DNA of 36,811 nucleotides from Holophagaceae bacterium. Its GTDB lineage: Bacteria > Acidobacteriota > Holophagae > Holophagales > Holophagaceae. Numbering within the stretch: position 1 is the first letter of the stretch; each line of letters opens with the position of its first letter. Below the pieces are notes generated by a model, which saw nothing but the letters and a program-made list of their open reading frames with translations, had not been told where the DNA came from and did not search any database. The stretch spans positions 1 through 36,811 of the forward strand of contig JANYIU010000168.1 of NCBI GenBank assembly GCA_025361955.1, given 5' to 3'. Below are positions 20,264 through 29,235 of this stretch, piece after piece. Position numbers and translations under genes: made by a program.

Positions 20264-20312
20264 GGGAGTTCTCCCGGTGGGACACATGCATCACTACTTG
20301 GATGAAAGTAGG

Positions 20313-20398
20313 GGCCACGAATCACACGAAATTTAGCCAAATCCACGAACGCGAATCCCATTCGTGCCAATTCGTCTTCATTGGTGCGATGCGTGGTT
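20313..20398. repeat. Imperfect palindromic extragenic element (CCACGAAT.../...ATTCGTG type) in the lon-clpX intergenic gap
   Basis: GGCCACGAATCACACGAAATTTAGCCAAATCCACGAACGCGAATCCCATTCGTGCCAATTCGTCTTCATTGGTGCGATGCGTGG: repeated CACGAA words in one half, TTCGT words in the other. Confidence 0.5.
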
Positions 20399-20415
20399 TT
20401 CTTTTGCGGTGTCCC

Positions 20416-21663
20416 TCAGCCGGCGGCCGAGATGGGCAGACTCGGCAGTCCCAATTCCTGCTCCACCCGCTCTCGGGTGATGTGCAAGACCACCTTGCTG
20501 GTGCGGGTTTCCGAGGGCATTTCGAACATGGGTTCCAGGAGGATCTGCTCGAGCATGGAGCGAAGGCCACGAGCGCCCAGTTTGCGGAGCATGGCCTGAT
20601 CGGCGATGGTTTCCAGAGCTGCTTGCTCGAAGACCAATTCCACCTCGTCCATGTCGAAGAGCTTGGCGAACTGCTTGGTGACCGCATTCTTGGGCTGGGT
20701 GAGGATGGCCACCAGGGCCTTCTGGTCCAGGGCCTCAAGGGTAGCCACCACGGGCAGGCGTCCCACCAGCTCAGGGATGAGGCCGAATTTGATGATGTCC
20801 TCGGGCTCCACGAATTTGAGGAAGCCCTCCTTGCCGGTCTTGGAGGTGACTTGGGCGCCGAAGCCCACAGCCTTGGCCCGGATGCGCTGCTTGACGATCT
20901 CTTCGATGCCCACGAAGGCGCCGCCGCAGATGAACAGAATGTTGGACGTATCCACCTGGATGAACTCCTGGTGGGGATGCTTGCGTCCGCCCTGGGGCGG
21001 CACATTGGCGACGGTACCCTCAATGAGCTTCAACAGCGCCTGCTGGACGCCTTCGCCGGAGACATCGCGCGTGATGCTCGGGTTCTCGCTCTTGCGGCCG
21101 ATTTTGTCGATTTCGTCGATGAAGACAATGCCGCGCTGGGCCCGTTCCACATCGTAATTGGCCACTTGGAGCAGCTTGGTGAGGATGTTTTCCACGTCCT
21201 CGCCCACGTAGCCCGCTTCAGTCAAGGTGGTGGCGTCGGCCATGGCGAGCGGCACATCCAGAACCCGGGCCAGGGTCTGTGCGAGCAAGGTTTTACCGGT
21301 GCCGGTGGGGCCGATGAGTAGAATATTGCTCTTGGCCAGCTCCACATCGTTGCTTGCTCCCAAGCTGCGCTTGGGCACCAGAATGCGCTTGTAGTGGTTA
21401 TAGACGGCCACAGCAAGTCGCTTCTTGGCGGGATCCTGGCCGATGACGTAGTCGTCCAGGAAGGACTTGATCTCCTTGGGGCGGGCCAGTTTCGTCTCGT
21501 GCCGGCCCACGGCCTTCCCTTGGCGGCTCATGCGCAGCTGCAGCTGACCTGCCTCCACGCACTCATTGCAAATGAAGGCTCCCGGTCCAGCCAGGAGCTG
21601 CTCGACCTCGTTGGGAGCCTTTCCGCAGAAGGAGCAACGCTGGTCTTTTTTTGGCCTGTTCAT
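20416..21663 (-). CDS. clpX: ATP-dependent Clp protease ATP-binding subunit ClpX
   Basis: N-terminal C4 zinc-binding domain ([27 protein letters not shown]), [53 protein letters not shown]. Confidence 0.97.
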   Translation of the reverse strand: MNRPKKDQRCSFCGKAPNEVEQLLAGPGAFICNECVEAGQLQLRMSRQGKAVGRHETKLARPKEIKSFLDDYVIGQDPAKKRLAVAVYNHYKRILVPKRSLGASNDVELAKSNILLIGPTGTGKTLLAQTLARVLDVPLAMADATTLTEAGYVGEDVENILTKLLQVANYDVERAQRGIVFIDEIDKIGRKSENPSITRDVSGEGVQQALLKLIEGTVANVPPQGGRKHPHQEFIQVDTSNILFICGGAFVGIEEIVKQRIRAKAVGFGAQVTSKTGKEGFLKFVEPEDIIKFGLIPELVGRLPVVATLEALDQKALVAILTQPKNAVTKQFAKLFDMDEVELVFEQAALETIADQAMLRKLGARGLRSMLEQILLEPMFEMPSETRTSKVVLHITRERVEQELGLPSLPISAAG

Positions 21664-21690
21664 CGTGCCTCCCGCCGAAGCCTGCCCAGT

Positions 21691-22164
21691 TTACTTCCCG
21701 TGGATCGTGATGAGCGACAAGACCTCAAAATGCTTGGTGCCTGCCGGGATCTTGATCGTCACTTCAGCGCCTTCCGCCAGTCCCACCAAGGCCATCCCGA
21801 TGGGCGAGCTGATGCTCAGGAACTCTGGATTATTATCCAGCTCCTCAGGCAATACCAGTTTATAGGTCACTTCCTTGGCGGTATCCAGATTCAAAAGGGT
21901 CACCAGGGAGCCATAGGCGACTCTGTCCTTGGGGAGCCGACCGATGTCCAGGCTGGCGATCTCCTGGATGCGCCGCTCCATGGAGACCACCTTGGACTGG
22001 AACATATCCCGCTTGGAAAGGGCCTGCTCGTACTCGGCGTTCTCGGATAGGTCACCCTGGGAGGCGGCCTGAGCGATCTCCTTGGGGATATCGTTCAGAA
22101 GCATCCGTTTGAGTTCCCGGAGTTCAATTTCCAGCTTGGCAAGGACGTGTTTGGGCATAGTCAT
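21691..22164 (-). CDS. greA: Transcription elongation factor GreA-type
   Basis: 157 aa; coiled coil with DIPKEIAQAASQGDLSENAEYEQALSKRD and C-terminal ISSPIGMALVGLAEGAEVTIKIPAG. Confidence 0.92.
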   Translation of the reverse strand: MTMPKHVLAKLEIELRELKRMLLNDIPKEIAQAASQGDLSENAEYEQALSKRDMFQSKVVSMERRIQEIASLDIGRLPKDRVAYGSLVTLLNLDTAKEVTYKLVLPEELDNNPEFLSISSPIGMALVGLAEGAEVTIKIPAGTKHFEVLSLITIHGK

Positions 22165-22180
22165 TCCGCAGTGAGGGGAG

Positions 22181-23149
22181 TTAACCCCGGTTGACGGTGG
22201 GGGGAACAGACTGGATCCATTCCGGAGAGGGAAGGGGCATGGGCAAGGGACCGCCCTCGCCGGGGCTGGTCTTGAACCGTCGGTGCATCCAGAACCACCA
22301 GCGGGGGTCCTTGTGGATCTGATCTTCGATGCAGCGCGTCATGACTTGCGTGGCGATCCAGATGTCCCGATCCCGGTCTCCGCTGCGCGGCATAGTGAGG
22401 GGAGGATCAATACGGACGGAAATGGATCCATCTGCGCTCGGCCAACTGAACATAGGGACCACAGGGATCTGGTATTTCACGGCCAGGAGACCCGCTGTGG
22501 AATGGGTGGAGGCCCAGCGGCCGAGAAATTTCGTGAAAAGGCCCTTGGTGAGCGCGTCTTGATCCAGCAGGAAACCAATGCCCTCGCCCTGTTTCAGGAG
22601 ACGAAGCGTGTCACGCATGGCGCCTGCCTTGAGGATCACGCGATTTCCCCAGCGGCTGCGAAGTTTCCGTAGGTAGGGGTCCAGGAGGGGGTTATCCAAC
22701 TCCCTGCCGATCACGGCGAAGGCCCGTCCGTTGACGCTGAGGGCCAAGGCCAGGGCCTCCCAGCAGCCGTAGTGACCCGTGAGAACGATGAATCCTTGCC
22801 CTTGGGCTCGGGCAGCGTCCCAGTTCTCCAACCCTTCGACATGAACCAGCCGCCCCAGGGCCTCGGCTTCCATATGAAGCAATTGCGGGGCGCTCAGCAG
22901 CATGGCGCCAAAGTGGGCGAAGCACTCCTTCGCGAGTATGCGGGTCTGGGCTTCCGTCAAGTTCAGATCCGACAATCGCAAATTCTCCCGCACCACCCGA
23001 CGATGGCGGGTATCCACCAAATAGGCCAGCCGACCCAGGCTCCTTCCCAGACCCAGGGCGGCAGGCCAGGGCAGGAGGCGGATGACCGGTTCCATGGTGC
23101 GGAACAACAGGTATTCCAGGCGATGTCGGAAGGTTGGTTTCTGGGACAT
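22181..23149 (-). CDS. LpxL/HtrB-family lipid A acyltransferase
   Basis: RENLRLSDLNLTEAQTRILAKECFAHFGAMLL, FIVLTGHYGCWEALALAL (HX4-type motif), WVGRWASTH-like GRWASTHSTAGLLAVKYQIPVVPMF, HKDPRWWFWMHRRFK. Confidence 0.88.
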   Translation of the reverse strand: MSQKPTFRHRLEYLLFRTMEPVIRLLPWPAALGLGRSLGRLAYLVDTRHRRVVRENLRLSDLNLTEAQTRILAKECFAHFGAMLLSAPQLLHMEAEALGRLVHVEGLENWDAARAQGQGFIVLTGHYGCWEALALALSVNGRAFAVIGRELDNPLLDPYLRKLRSRWGNRVILKAGAMRDTLRLLKQGEGIGFLLDQDALTKGLFTKFLGRWASTHSTAGLLAVKYQIPVVPMFSWPSADGSISVRIDPPLTMPRSGDRDRDIWIATQVMTRCIEDQIHKDPRWWFWMHRRFKTSPGEGGPLPMPLPSPEWIQSVPPTVNRG

Positions 23150-23159
23150 AAAAAAAGGT

Positions 23160-23180
23160 GCGCCTCGGGGATCGAGGCGC
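23160..23180 (-). terminator. Intrinsic-terminator-like hairpin with T7 tract abutting the lpxL-like start codon
   Basis: Minus strand: GCGCCTCG-ATCCC-CGAGGCGC-ACC-TTTTTTT-ATG; 8-bp GC-rich stem, 5-nt loop, seven T (23156-23150) directly before ATG 23149. Confidence 0.6.
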
Positions 23181-23212
23181 GGGGTCTGTCATCCTATCAG
23201 AGTTCCAAAGGA

Positions 23213-23239
23213 GGAGGTGAATTCACTTGATTCACCTCC
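23213..23239. other. 10-bp hairpin whose arms are SD-like and anti-SD-like
   Basis: GGAGGTGAAT-TCACTTG-ATTCACCTCC, perfect 10-bp stem with 7-nt loop. Confidence 0.6.
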
Positions 23240-23256
23240 ATAAACGGTCGTGTAAT

Positions 23257-23285
23257 ATAATCTAATTATTAAAATGATAGGTCAA
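23257..23285 (-). promoter_or_regulatory. Candidate sigma70-like promoter for the lpxL-like gene leader
   Basis: Minus strand TTGACC (23285-23280), 17-nt AT-rich spacer, GATTAT (23262-23257). By eye only. Confidence 0.35.
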
Positions 23286-23343
23286 CAGAAGGGGCTAAAA
23301 CAAAAAACCAGAGCTGCGTGGGTTCTTTTGCAAAACCCCCCAA

Positions 23344-23826
23344 CTAGTCGTGGAGCGCGACTTCCACTAGGACTGGGTGCAGTATCCTGACCGCATCCTT
23401 CGGGTCCATGGCCACCAGGAAGCCCCTCGACCCGCCGTTCAGAAGGATCCGCTCCAGATCGAGGATCGTCCTTTCCATGTAGACAGGCAGGGCCTTCCGG
23501 GTGCCGAACGGGCTGGTGCCTCCCACCTGGTAACCCGAGTGCTTGTTGGCCACATCGGGCTTGCAGATCTGGACAGTCTTGCAACCGATCTGCCGGGCCA
23601 AAGCCTTGGTGCTCACCTCCAGATCGCCGTGCATGAGCATCACCAGGGGCCTGGCGTTCTCGTCCTCCATGATCAAGGTCTTGATGACGCAGTGCTCGTG
23701 CACATTGCACTCGCGGGCGCAGACCTTGGTGCCACCGTGTTCCTCGTAGCGGTAGAGCTGCTCGAGAAAGGGCACCTTGTGCTCCTTCAGCAGGCGAGTT
23801 GCTGCGGTGGAAGGCGCTTTGGACAT
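23344..23826 (-). CDS. ybaK: YbaK/EbsC-family Cys-tRNA(Pro)/aminoacyl-tRNA deacylase
   Basis: MSKAPSTAATRLLKEHKVPFLEQLYRYEEHGGTKVCARECNVHEHCVIKTLIMED...GYQVGGTSPFGTRKALPVYME; YbaK signature GGxSPFG-like. Confidence 0.88.
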   Translation of the reverse strand: MSKAPSTAATRLLKEHKVPFLEQLYRYEEHGGTKVCARECNVHEHCVIKTLIMEDENARPLVMLMHGDLEVSTKALARQIGCKTVQICKPDVANKHSGYQVGGTSPFGTRKALPVYMERTILDLERILLNGGSRGFLVAMDPKDAVRILHPVLVEVALHD

Positions 23827-23903
23827 GGAAGACCTCTGGAGCATCACTGGAATTTTCGGGGCCGTTAAGGATCAGGAGCGACGGGGACATAAATCTGGGC
23901 AGT

Positions 23904-24695
23904 TCAGGCCTTCACGGACGTGATCCGTCCTTCCTGTTCCAGCTTGCCCAGCAGCCTGAGCAGGCCGTCCAGAATCGTGAGGGGATGGGGCGGGCAGCCT
24001 GGAATGAACAGATCTACCGGAACCACGCTGGACGCCCCGCCGAGCTGCTCCTCCTGGCGGTAGTAGGGACCACCACTGATGGCGCAGGCACCCACGGCGA
24101 TGACGATCTTGGGATCCGGCACGGCTGCGTAAGTCTTGCGGAGGGCCAGTTCCATATTGGCGGTAACGGGGCCGCAGACCAGCACAGCATCAGCGTGGCG
24201 GGGGGCTGCCACGTATTGGATGCCGAACCGGCCGAGATCCCAGGCCAGGGTCCCCAGCACGTTCACGTCTACCTCGCAACCGTTGCAGCCTCCGGCGCTC
24301 ACTACGCGGATCTTCAGGGATCGCCCAAAGAGGCGCATCAGTTCTGCGTTCAGCTTCTCGGCAAGCTGAAGTTCCTGGTCCGGGGCCAGCACCAGATGGT
24401 CCCGATCCCGGGTCGACAGACGGTGGTCCCGGGTAAAGGCGATGGCGCCCTTGGGGCAGGCCTCGACGCACAGGTCGCAGAAGAGGCATTTGCCCAGATC
24501 AATGTCGGGGCCGGTAGGACCTAGTTCGATGGCCTCGGTGGGGCAGGCCTCGGCGCAGACATGGCAAACCTCGGGACAGGCCTGGGCATCGATCCGGGGC
24601 AACCCCCGGAACCGTCCCGGCAGCACCGGGATCGTCTTGGGATAGGGAAGGGTGCGATGTCCCTGGCGCCAGCGAGAAAGCAGGATGTGGATCAT
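23904..24695 (-). CDS. Fusion of 2x[4Fe-4S] ferredoxin (HycF/NuoI-like) and small subunit (HycG/NuoB-like) of the complex I/group-4 hydrogenase-like complex
   Basis: MIHILLSRWRQGHRTLPYP...CPEVCHVCAEACP...CLFCDLCVEACP then GGCNGCEVDVN...CGPVT...GACAISGGPYY...FIPGCPPHP. Confidence 0.9.
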   Translation of the reverse strand: MIHILLSRWRQGHRTLPYPKTIPVLPGRFRGLPRIDAQACPEVCHVCAEACPTEAIELGPTGPDIDLGKCLFCDLCVEACPKGAIAFTRDHRLSTRDRDHLVLAPDQELQLAEKLNAELMRLFGRSLKIRVVSAGGCNGCEVDVNVLGTLAWDLGRFGIQYVAAPRHADAVLVCGPVTANMELALRKTYAAVPDPKIVIAVGACAISGGPYYRQEEQLGGASSVVPVDLFIPGCPPHPLTILDGLLRLLGKLEQEGRITSVKA

Positions 24696-26212
24696 CAGAG
24701 GTCGTGTCCGCAGTAGGAGAGATTGAAACTCTTGTTGCACAAAGGAAAGTCGGAGATCTGCTCGCCGCGCAGGGCCAGGGCCAAGCCGAACCAGTTGTGG
24801 AAGGAGGGATCGACGATCTTGTAGCGGGCGAAGCGGCCGCTGGCATCCGTGACGGCCAGATGCAGGATCTCCCCCCTCCACCCTTCCGTGAGGGAGACGC
24901 AAAGGCTCTCCGGTGCCAGTGCCATAGTCCCAGTCGGCTTCGGATCGGTGGCCGAATCCGCGAGCGCTTCGAAGGCCTCCGCCAGGAAGGCATGGCTCGC
25001 CTGCAGTTCGCGCCAGCGCACCCAGGCCCGGGAGTGCACGTTGCCGCTCTGGGCCAACCCCAAGGCGACGGGATGCTCGGCATAGGGACCAAAGGGATGA
25101 TCCTTGCGAACGTCCTGCTCGATGCCACAGGCGCGAGCCGGAACGCCCACCAGGCCCACCTCTCGGGCCTGGATGGGATCCACGAAACCGGCGGCCTCGA
25201 AACGATTGAGCACGGAAGCGGCGCCCCAGAGCAATTCAATGGCGTTCTGGGTGTCTCCCCAGATCTGCGCCAGCCGGGAGGTCAGCATTTTGGCAACCTC
25301 GGGTTCCAAATCCACGCGAAGGCCTCCGGGTCGCAGCAAGTCGCGCCCCAGGCGGCTGCCGCAGAGTTCGGCGGTGAGGTTCAGCCAGTCGCCGCGGATT
25401 CGGCCACAGAAGGAAGCAGTGGGCAGGAAGCCCGCATCCCCCGCCAGGGCGCCGAGATCGCCGGTGTGGTTGGCACACCGTTCCAACTCCAGGGCGATGC
25501 CCCGTACCCATTGGGAGCGGGGGGGCACCTCGATTCCGGCCAAACCCTCGAGCAGCTGGCAGTAGGCCCAGCCATGGCCGAGGGTGGTGTCCCCAGCGAC
25601 GGTTTCCGCAAATTTCAGACTCAAGGGGTGGGGACCCCCGAGCATGGCCCGTTCGATGCCCCGGTGCTGATAGCCCAGGGCGATTTCCAGATGGAAGACC
25701 GTTTCGCCATGGCACTGGAAACGGAAATGCCCCGGTTCGATGACTCCGGCATGCACAGGCCCCACGGCCACTTCATGGACTTCTTCGCCCTCGACCCGGA
25801 AGAAGTCGGTGACGCCGGGTTCGATCGGGCCCGTGCGCTGCCAGGCATCCCGGCCTTCCACCCACGAGGCGTGGTAGCGCACCGGCTTGAACCAGGGGTG
25901 CTTCTCGGGCACGATGCCGAACTGTTCGGCCAGCTCCCGCTCGAAGAGATGCGCCTGGGGGCAATGGGGCGTGAGGGAGGGATAGTGGGGATGGTCCAGG
26001 CGGGTGCGCCCGATCCACAGCGCCCCGGCTGGGTCATCGGCCAGCACGGCGAAAAGACGCAGCTCCGCATCGGCGCAAAGACAGGCCAGACGTTTGCCTG
26101 AGTTGACTGCTTGGAGGATCTCATCCTGAAACTCCGGGAAAAGGAGCTCCGGGACATCCTTCATAAGCAAGGCGCGACCATTCCGGCAGGGGGCGAACTG
26201 AATGTCACTCAT
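24695..26212 (-). CDS. HycE/NuoCD-like large subunit lacking NiFe-ligand cysteine motifs
   Basis: NuoC-like N-domain (HLFERELAEQFGIVPEKHPW) fused to a NuoD/HycE-like domain (IALGYQHRGIERAMLG...AGDTTLGHGWAYCQ...IVDPSFHNWFGLALALRGEQISDFPLCNKSFNLSYCGHDL). Confidence 0.88.
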   Translation of the reverse strand: MSDIQFAPCRNGRALLMKDVPELLFPEFQDEILQAVNSGKRLACLCADAELRLFAVLADDPAGALWIGRTRLDHPHYPSLTPHCPQAHLFERELAEQFGIVPEKHPWFKPVRYHASWVEGRDAWQRTGPIEPGVTDFFRVEGEEVHEVAVGPVHAGVIEPGHFRFQCHGETVFHLEIALGYQHRGIERAMLGGPHPLSLKFAETVAGDTTLGHGWAYCQLLEGLAGIEVPPRSQWVRGIALELERCANHTGDLGALAGDAGFLPTASFCGRIRGDWLNLTAELCGSRLGRDLLRPGGLRVDLEPEVAKMLTSRLAQIWGDTQNAIELLWGAASVLNRFEAAGFVDPIQAREVGLVGVPARACGIEQDVRKDHPFGPYAEHPVALGLAQSGNVHSRAWVRWRELQASHAFLAEAFEALADSATDPKPTGTMALAPESLCVSLTEGWRGEILHLAVTDASGRFARYKIVDPSFHNWFGLALALRGEQISDFPLCNKSFNLSYCGHDL

Positions 26213-27657
26213 GGTTTTCCCTCCACCCAGCTGCCGGCGCTCTGAAGCATCGTTTCAAGGGGCTGGGGCAGCCAGAGCCCAAGGACCAGGGACAATCCGA
26301 GAGCCAAGATCAAGGGGGCCGTCGTGGCGAAAGTGTCCTTATAGGGGGTGCGTACCCGCTTCGCATCCGGCGTGCCGAAGATCATCTTGACCACCGTATC
26401 GCTCATCGCCAAGAAGACGCCGCAGAGCAGCAGCAGGAAGGTTCCACCCAGCCAGAGATGGTTCCGGGAGAAGGCAGCGGCGACGATGTTGAATTCGCTG
26501 ATGAAAGGGGCGAAGGGAGGCGTGCCGGTGATGGCGAGAAAGGCGATCAGGAAAAGCCATCCGGAGATGGGCGTGCGCCGGATGGCGCCGGTGACGAAGG
26601 GCAGCTGTCGGCTCGCATAGCTCCGATGGATATTGCCCGCCGACAGAAAGAGCACGCTCTTGACGAGTGCGTTCGCCGCGAGGTGGTAGAGAGCGAAGCG
26701 GGCCGCGGTGCCACCGATGCCAATGCCGAACACGAGGATGCCCATGTGCTCGACGCTGGAGTAGGCGAGCATGCGCTTGAAGTCCAATTGGCGGACCATG
26801 AACACCATCGCCCAGGCCATGGAAAGTACGCCGAAGCCGATCATGAGCTCCTGGGCGAAGGCGGCCTCCCCGGCCGCGGCTACGACCGCGTAAATCCGAA
26901 GCAGGGCCAGGAAGGCGCAGCTGGTCACGCCGCCGGCCAGGAGGGCCCCAATGACCCCAGGGGTCTCGCCGTAAGCGTCTGGTTTCCAGGTATGGAGCGG
27001 GGCCAAACCCATCTTCGTGCCATAGCCGATCAGAGTGAGCACGAAGCCCGCCCTCAGCCAAGGCCGGGAAAGATGCTCCGCCTCCTGCATCAGCCGAGTG
27101 TATTGCAGGGGTTCGTTGATATCGCCCATATGGGCGGCGTAGGCGATGAAGAAAGTACCCAGTAGGGCGAGGGCGATACCTACGGAGCCGATGATCAGGT
27201 ACTTCCACGCGGCCTCCAGGGAGTGCCGGTTGTGGTTGAAGTAGATCAGCGGAGCCGTGGTCAGGGTCGTGGTTTCCATGGCCACCCAGACCAACCCAGG
27301 GTGGCGTGCCTGGGCCACCAAGGAGGCCATGCTCAGGAAGCACAGGAAGCAGACGATGAAGATCCGGTGGTCCCGGTCGGGGCGTAGAGCCAGGTAGGCC
27401 GGTGCATAGAGGGCGCAGATGCAGAAGAGCACGCTGACCACCAGCAGCACCCAGCCGCCCAGGGCGTCCAGCCCCAGCCAGACGCCGGGAGGAAGCGTCT
27501 CCCATCCCCGCAGGGAGGCGAGGATGAGCGTGACCACTAGGCCAAGTAGATGGAAAATCGCGGTCCCTGGCAGGAGCCGGATCCGCAGAGAATCGGAAGA
27601 GGTCCTCCAGGCGAGGATGGCAGCGAAAAGAGGGAGAAAAATCAAATACCAGGCCAT
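26209..27657 (-). CDS. HyfF/NuoN-like proton-translocating antiporter-type subunit
   Basis: Polytopic; FVLTLIGYGTKMGLAPLHTWKPDAYGETPGVIGALLAGG and RMLAYSSVEHMGI signatures of the Mrp/NuoLMN family. Confidence 0.9.
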   Translation of the reverse strand: MAWYLIFLPLFAAILAWRTSSDSLRIRLLPGTAIFHLLGLVVTLILASLRGWETLPPGVWLGLDALGGWVLLVVSVLFCICALYAPAYLALRPDRDHRIFIVCFLCFLSMASLVAQARHPGLVWVAMETTTLTTAPLIYFNHNRHSLEAAWKYLIIGSVGIALALLGTFFIAYAAHMGDINEPLQYTRLMQEAEHLSRPWLRAGFVLTLIGYGTKMGLAPLHTWKPDAYGETPGVIGALLAGGVTSCAFLALLRIYAVVAAAGEAAFAQELMIGFGVLSMAWAMVFMVRQLDFKRMLAYSSVEHMGILVFGIGIGGTAARFALYHLAANALVKSVLFLSAGNIHRSYASRQLPFVTGAIRRTPISGWLFLIAFLAITGTPPFAPFISEFNIVAAAFSRNHLWLGGTFLLLLCGVFLAMSDTVVKMIFGTPDAKRVRTPYKDTFATTAPLILALGLSLVLGLWLPQPLETMLQSAGSWVEGKP

Positions 27658-27660
27658 TGC

Positions 27661-28296
27661 TCAATCCTTCAGTTCGGCCAGGTGGCGGGTGTCGATGGAA
27701 TCGAAGGCCACGCGGATGTGGTTGATGACGATTCCCATGACGAAGATGCCCACGAAGAGGTCCAGCAGGATGCCGGCTTCCACCAGTAAGGGCATCTCTT
27801 CCACCAGCAGCAGGGCGAACAGATAGATGCCGTTTTCCAGCACCAGGTAGCCCACCACCTGCGTGAGCGCCTTGCGCCGCGAGACCAGCAGCAGGAACCC
27901 GGTAAAGAGAGTGGCAAGGGAGGCTGGCACGAACAGTGGATTGGCCGTTCCCAGCTTCAAGGGCAGGTTGTGGGCCAGCAGCATGCTGAGGCCCGTCCCG
28001 AGGGCGCACAGCAGCAGCGACGCCGAGAACCCGATGTAGGGCCCGACCTCCCGATCGATCTTGACCTGCTGGAGGGCGCGCCGGAACAGAGAGGGAATCA
28101 GCCATCCCTTCACCGCCACGGCGGCCGCAGCCAGCAGAACGATGTGGGGAATTCGCCAAAGGCCCATGGTCAGCGGGAGAAGGCCGAGCAGGACCCCCTG
28201 GAGTACCGCGAACTGGATGGATTTATTGATGCGGCTGGTGGTCACCAAGGAGAAATTGGTGAGCATGATCAGGGCGATCAGAAAATCGGAGAGCAT
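27661..28296 (-). CDS. HyfE-like membrane subunit
   Basis: Hydrophobic 211 aa; KALTQVVGYLVLENGIYLFALLLVEEMPLLVEAGILLDLFVGIFVMGIVI, NuoK/HyfE-like. Confidence 0.85.
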   Translation of the reverse strand: MLSDFLIALIMLTNFSLVTTSRINKSIQFAVLQGVLLGLLPLTMGLWRIPHIVLLAAAAVAVKGWLIPSLFRRALQQVKIDREVGPYIGFSASLLLCALGTGLSMLLAHNLPLKLGTANPLFVPASLATLFTGFLLLVSRRKALTQVVGYLVLENGIYLFALLLVEEMPLLVEAGILLDLFVGIFVMGIVINHIRVAFDSIDTRHLAELKD

Positions 28297-28305
28297 GGGT
28301 TTCTC

Positions 28306-29232
28306 CTATACCAGCAGGAGCAGGAAGGCGAAGGCCGTCGCCAGGACGCTGGCCATCAGGAACTGGGGCACCTGGTTCATCCGGAACCGCGCGGTGATGC
28401 TTTCGATCACCCCCACGACGACAGCGAACAAACCCAAGGCCAGGAAGTAGGCGGCCCAGTCGAGCCAGGGATTGTCGGTCCTCGGCAGGAGCGGTCCCAG
28501 GATCAGCGCCGCGAGCACGAGCAGCTTCAGGCTGGCCCCATAAAGCACCAGCGCGAGGGGGCGTCCGGAATGATCCAATACCATGACCTCGTGGATCATG
28601 GTCAATTCCAAATGCGTGTTCGGATCATCTACGGGGATGCGGGCGTTTTCCGCGAGGTAGACGATCATCCAGCCCGCCAGCACCAGGATGAACGGGCCGG
28701 TGGCCCTGGAGATGGCGAAGCCCGGCGAGGCCAGCATCGCGGACAGGGATAAGCTTCCCGAGGATTTCGCCAAAGCCGCGAAGCCGAGGAACAGGGCGGG
28801 TTCGGCGAGGGCCGAGAAGGTCACTTCCCGAGCGGCCCCCATGCCCTCGAAGCTCGAGCCCGTGTCCAGGGCCGATAGCACGGTGAGGAACCGGGCCAGT
28901 CCGAACAGGTAGGCGAACAGAATCACATCCCCCTGGAAGTGGATGGGCGCCGGGGAATGACCGAAGGGTACCAACAGGGCGGCCACCAGCCCCGCGGCCA
29001 CCGTGGCCACGGGACCCGCCAGGAAGATCCAGGTGGTGGTTTGGCTGAACACTGCCTGTTTCCGGGCAAGTTTCGCCAGATCGTAGTAGAGCTGCAGGAC
29101 TGGAGGGCCGCAACGTCCCGCCACCAGAGCCTTGACCTTGTTGATGAGGCCCGGGATCAGCGGCCCCAGCAGCAGGGCTGTCAGGAGATGGAGGGCGATG
29201 TGAATGATACGGAACAAGAGGGACTCGGACAT
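28306..29232 (-). CDS. HyfC/HycD/NuoH-like membrane subunit
   Basis: GLINKVKALVAGRCGPPVLQLYYDLAKLARK; ARIPVDDPNTHLELTMIHEVMVLDHSG. Confidence 0.92.
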   Translation of the reverse strand: MSESLLFRIIHIALHLLTALLLGPLIPGLINKVKALVAGRCGPPVLQLYYDLAKLARKQAVFSQTTTWIFLAGPVATVAAGLVAALLVPFGHSPAPIHFQGDVILFAYLFGLARFLTVLSALDTGSSFEGMGAAREVTFSALAEPALFLGFAALAKSSGSLSLSAMLASPGFAISRATGPFILVLAGWMIVYLAENARIPVDDPNTHLELTMIHEVMVLDHSGRPLALVLYGASLKLLVLAALILGPLLPRTDNPWLDWAAYFLALGLFAVVVGVIESITARFRMNQVPQFLMASVLATAFAFLLLLV

Positions 29233-29235
29233 GAT

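Noticed and set aside
24704-26101. 465-aa plus-strand ORF opposite the large subunit
   Set aside because: Antisense frame of a conserved gene; no recognisable motif.
26339-28159. 606-aa minus-strand ORF overlapping the HyfE- and HyfF-like genes
   Set aside because: Pro/Arg/Gly/His-rich shifted frame over genes with clear membrane-protein signatures.
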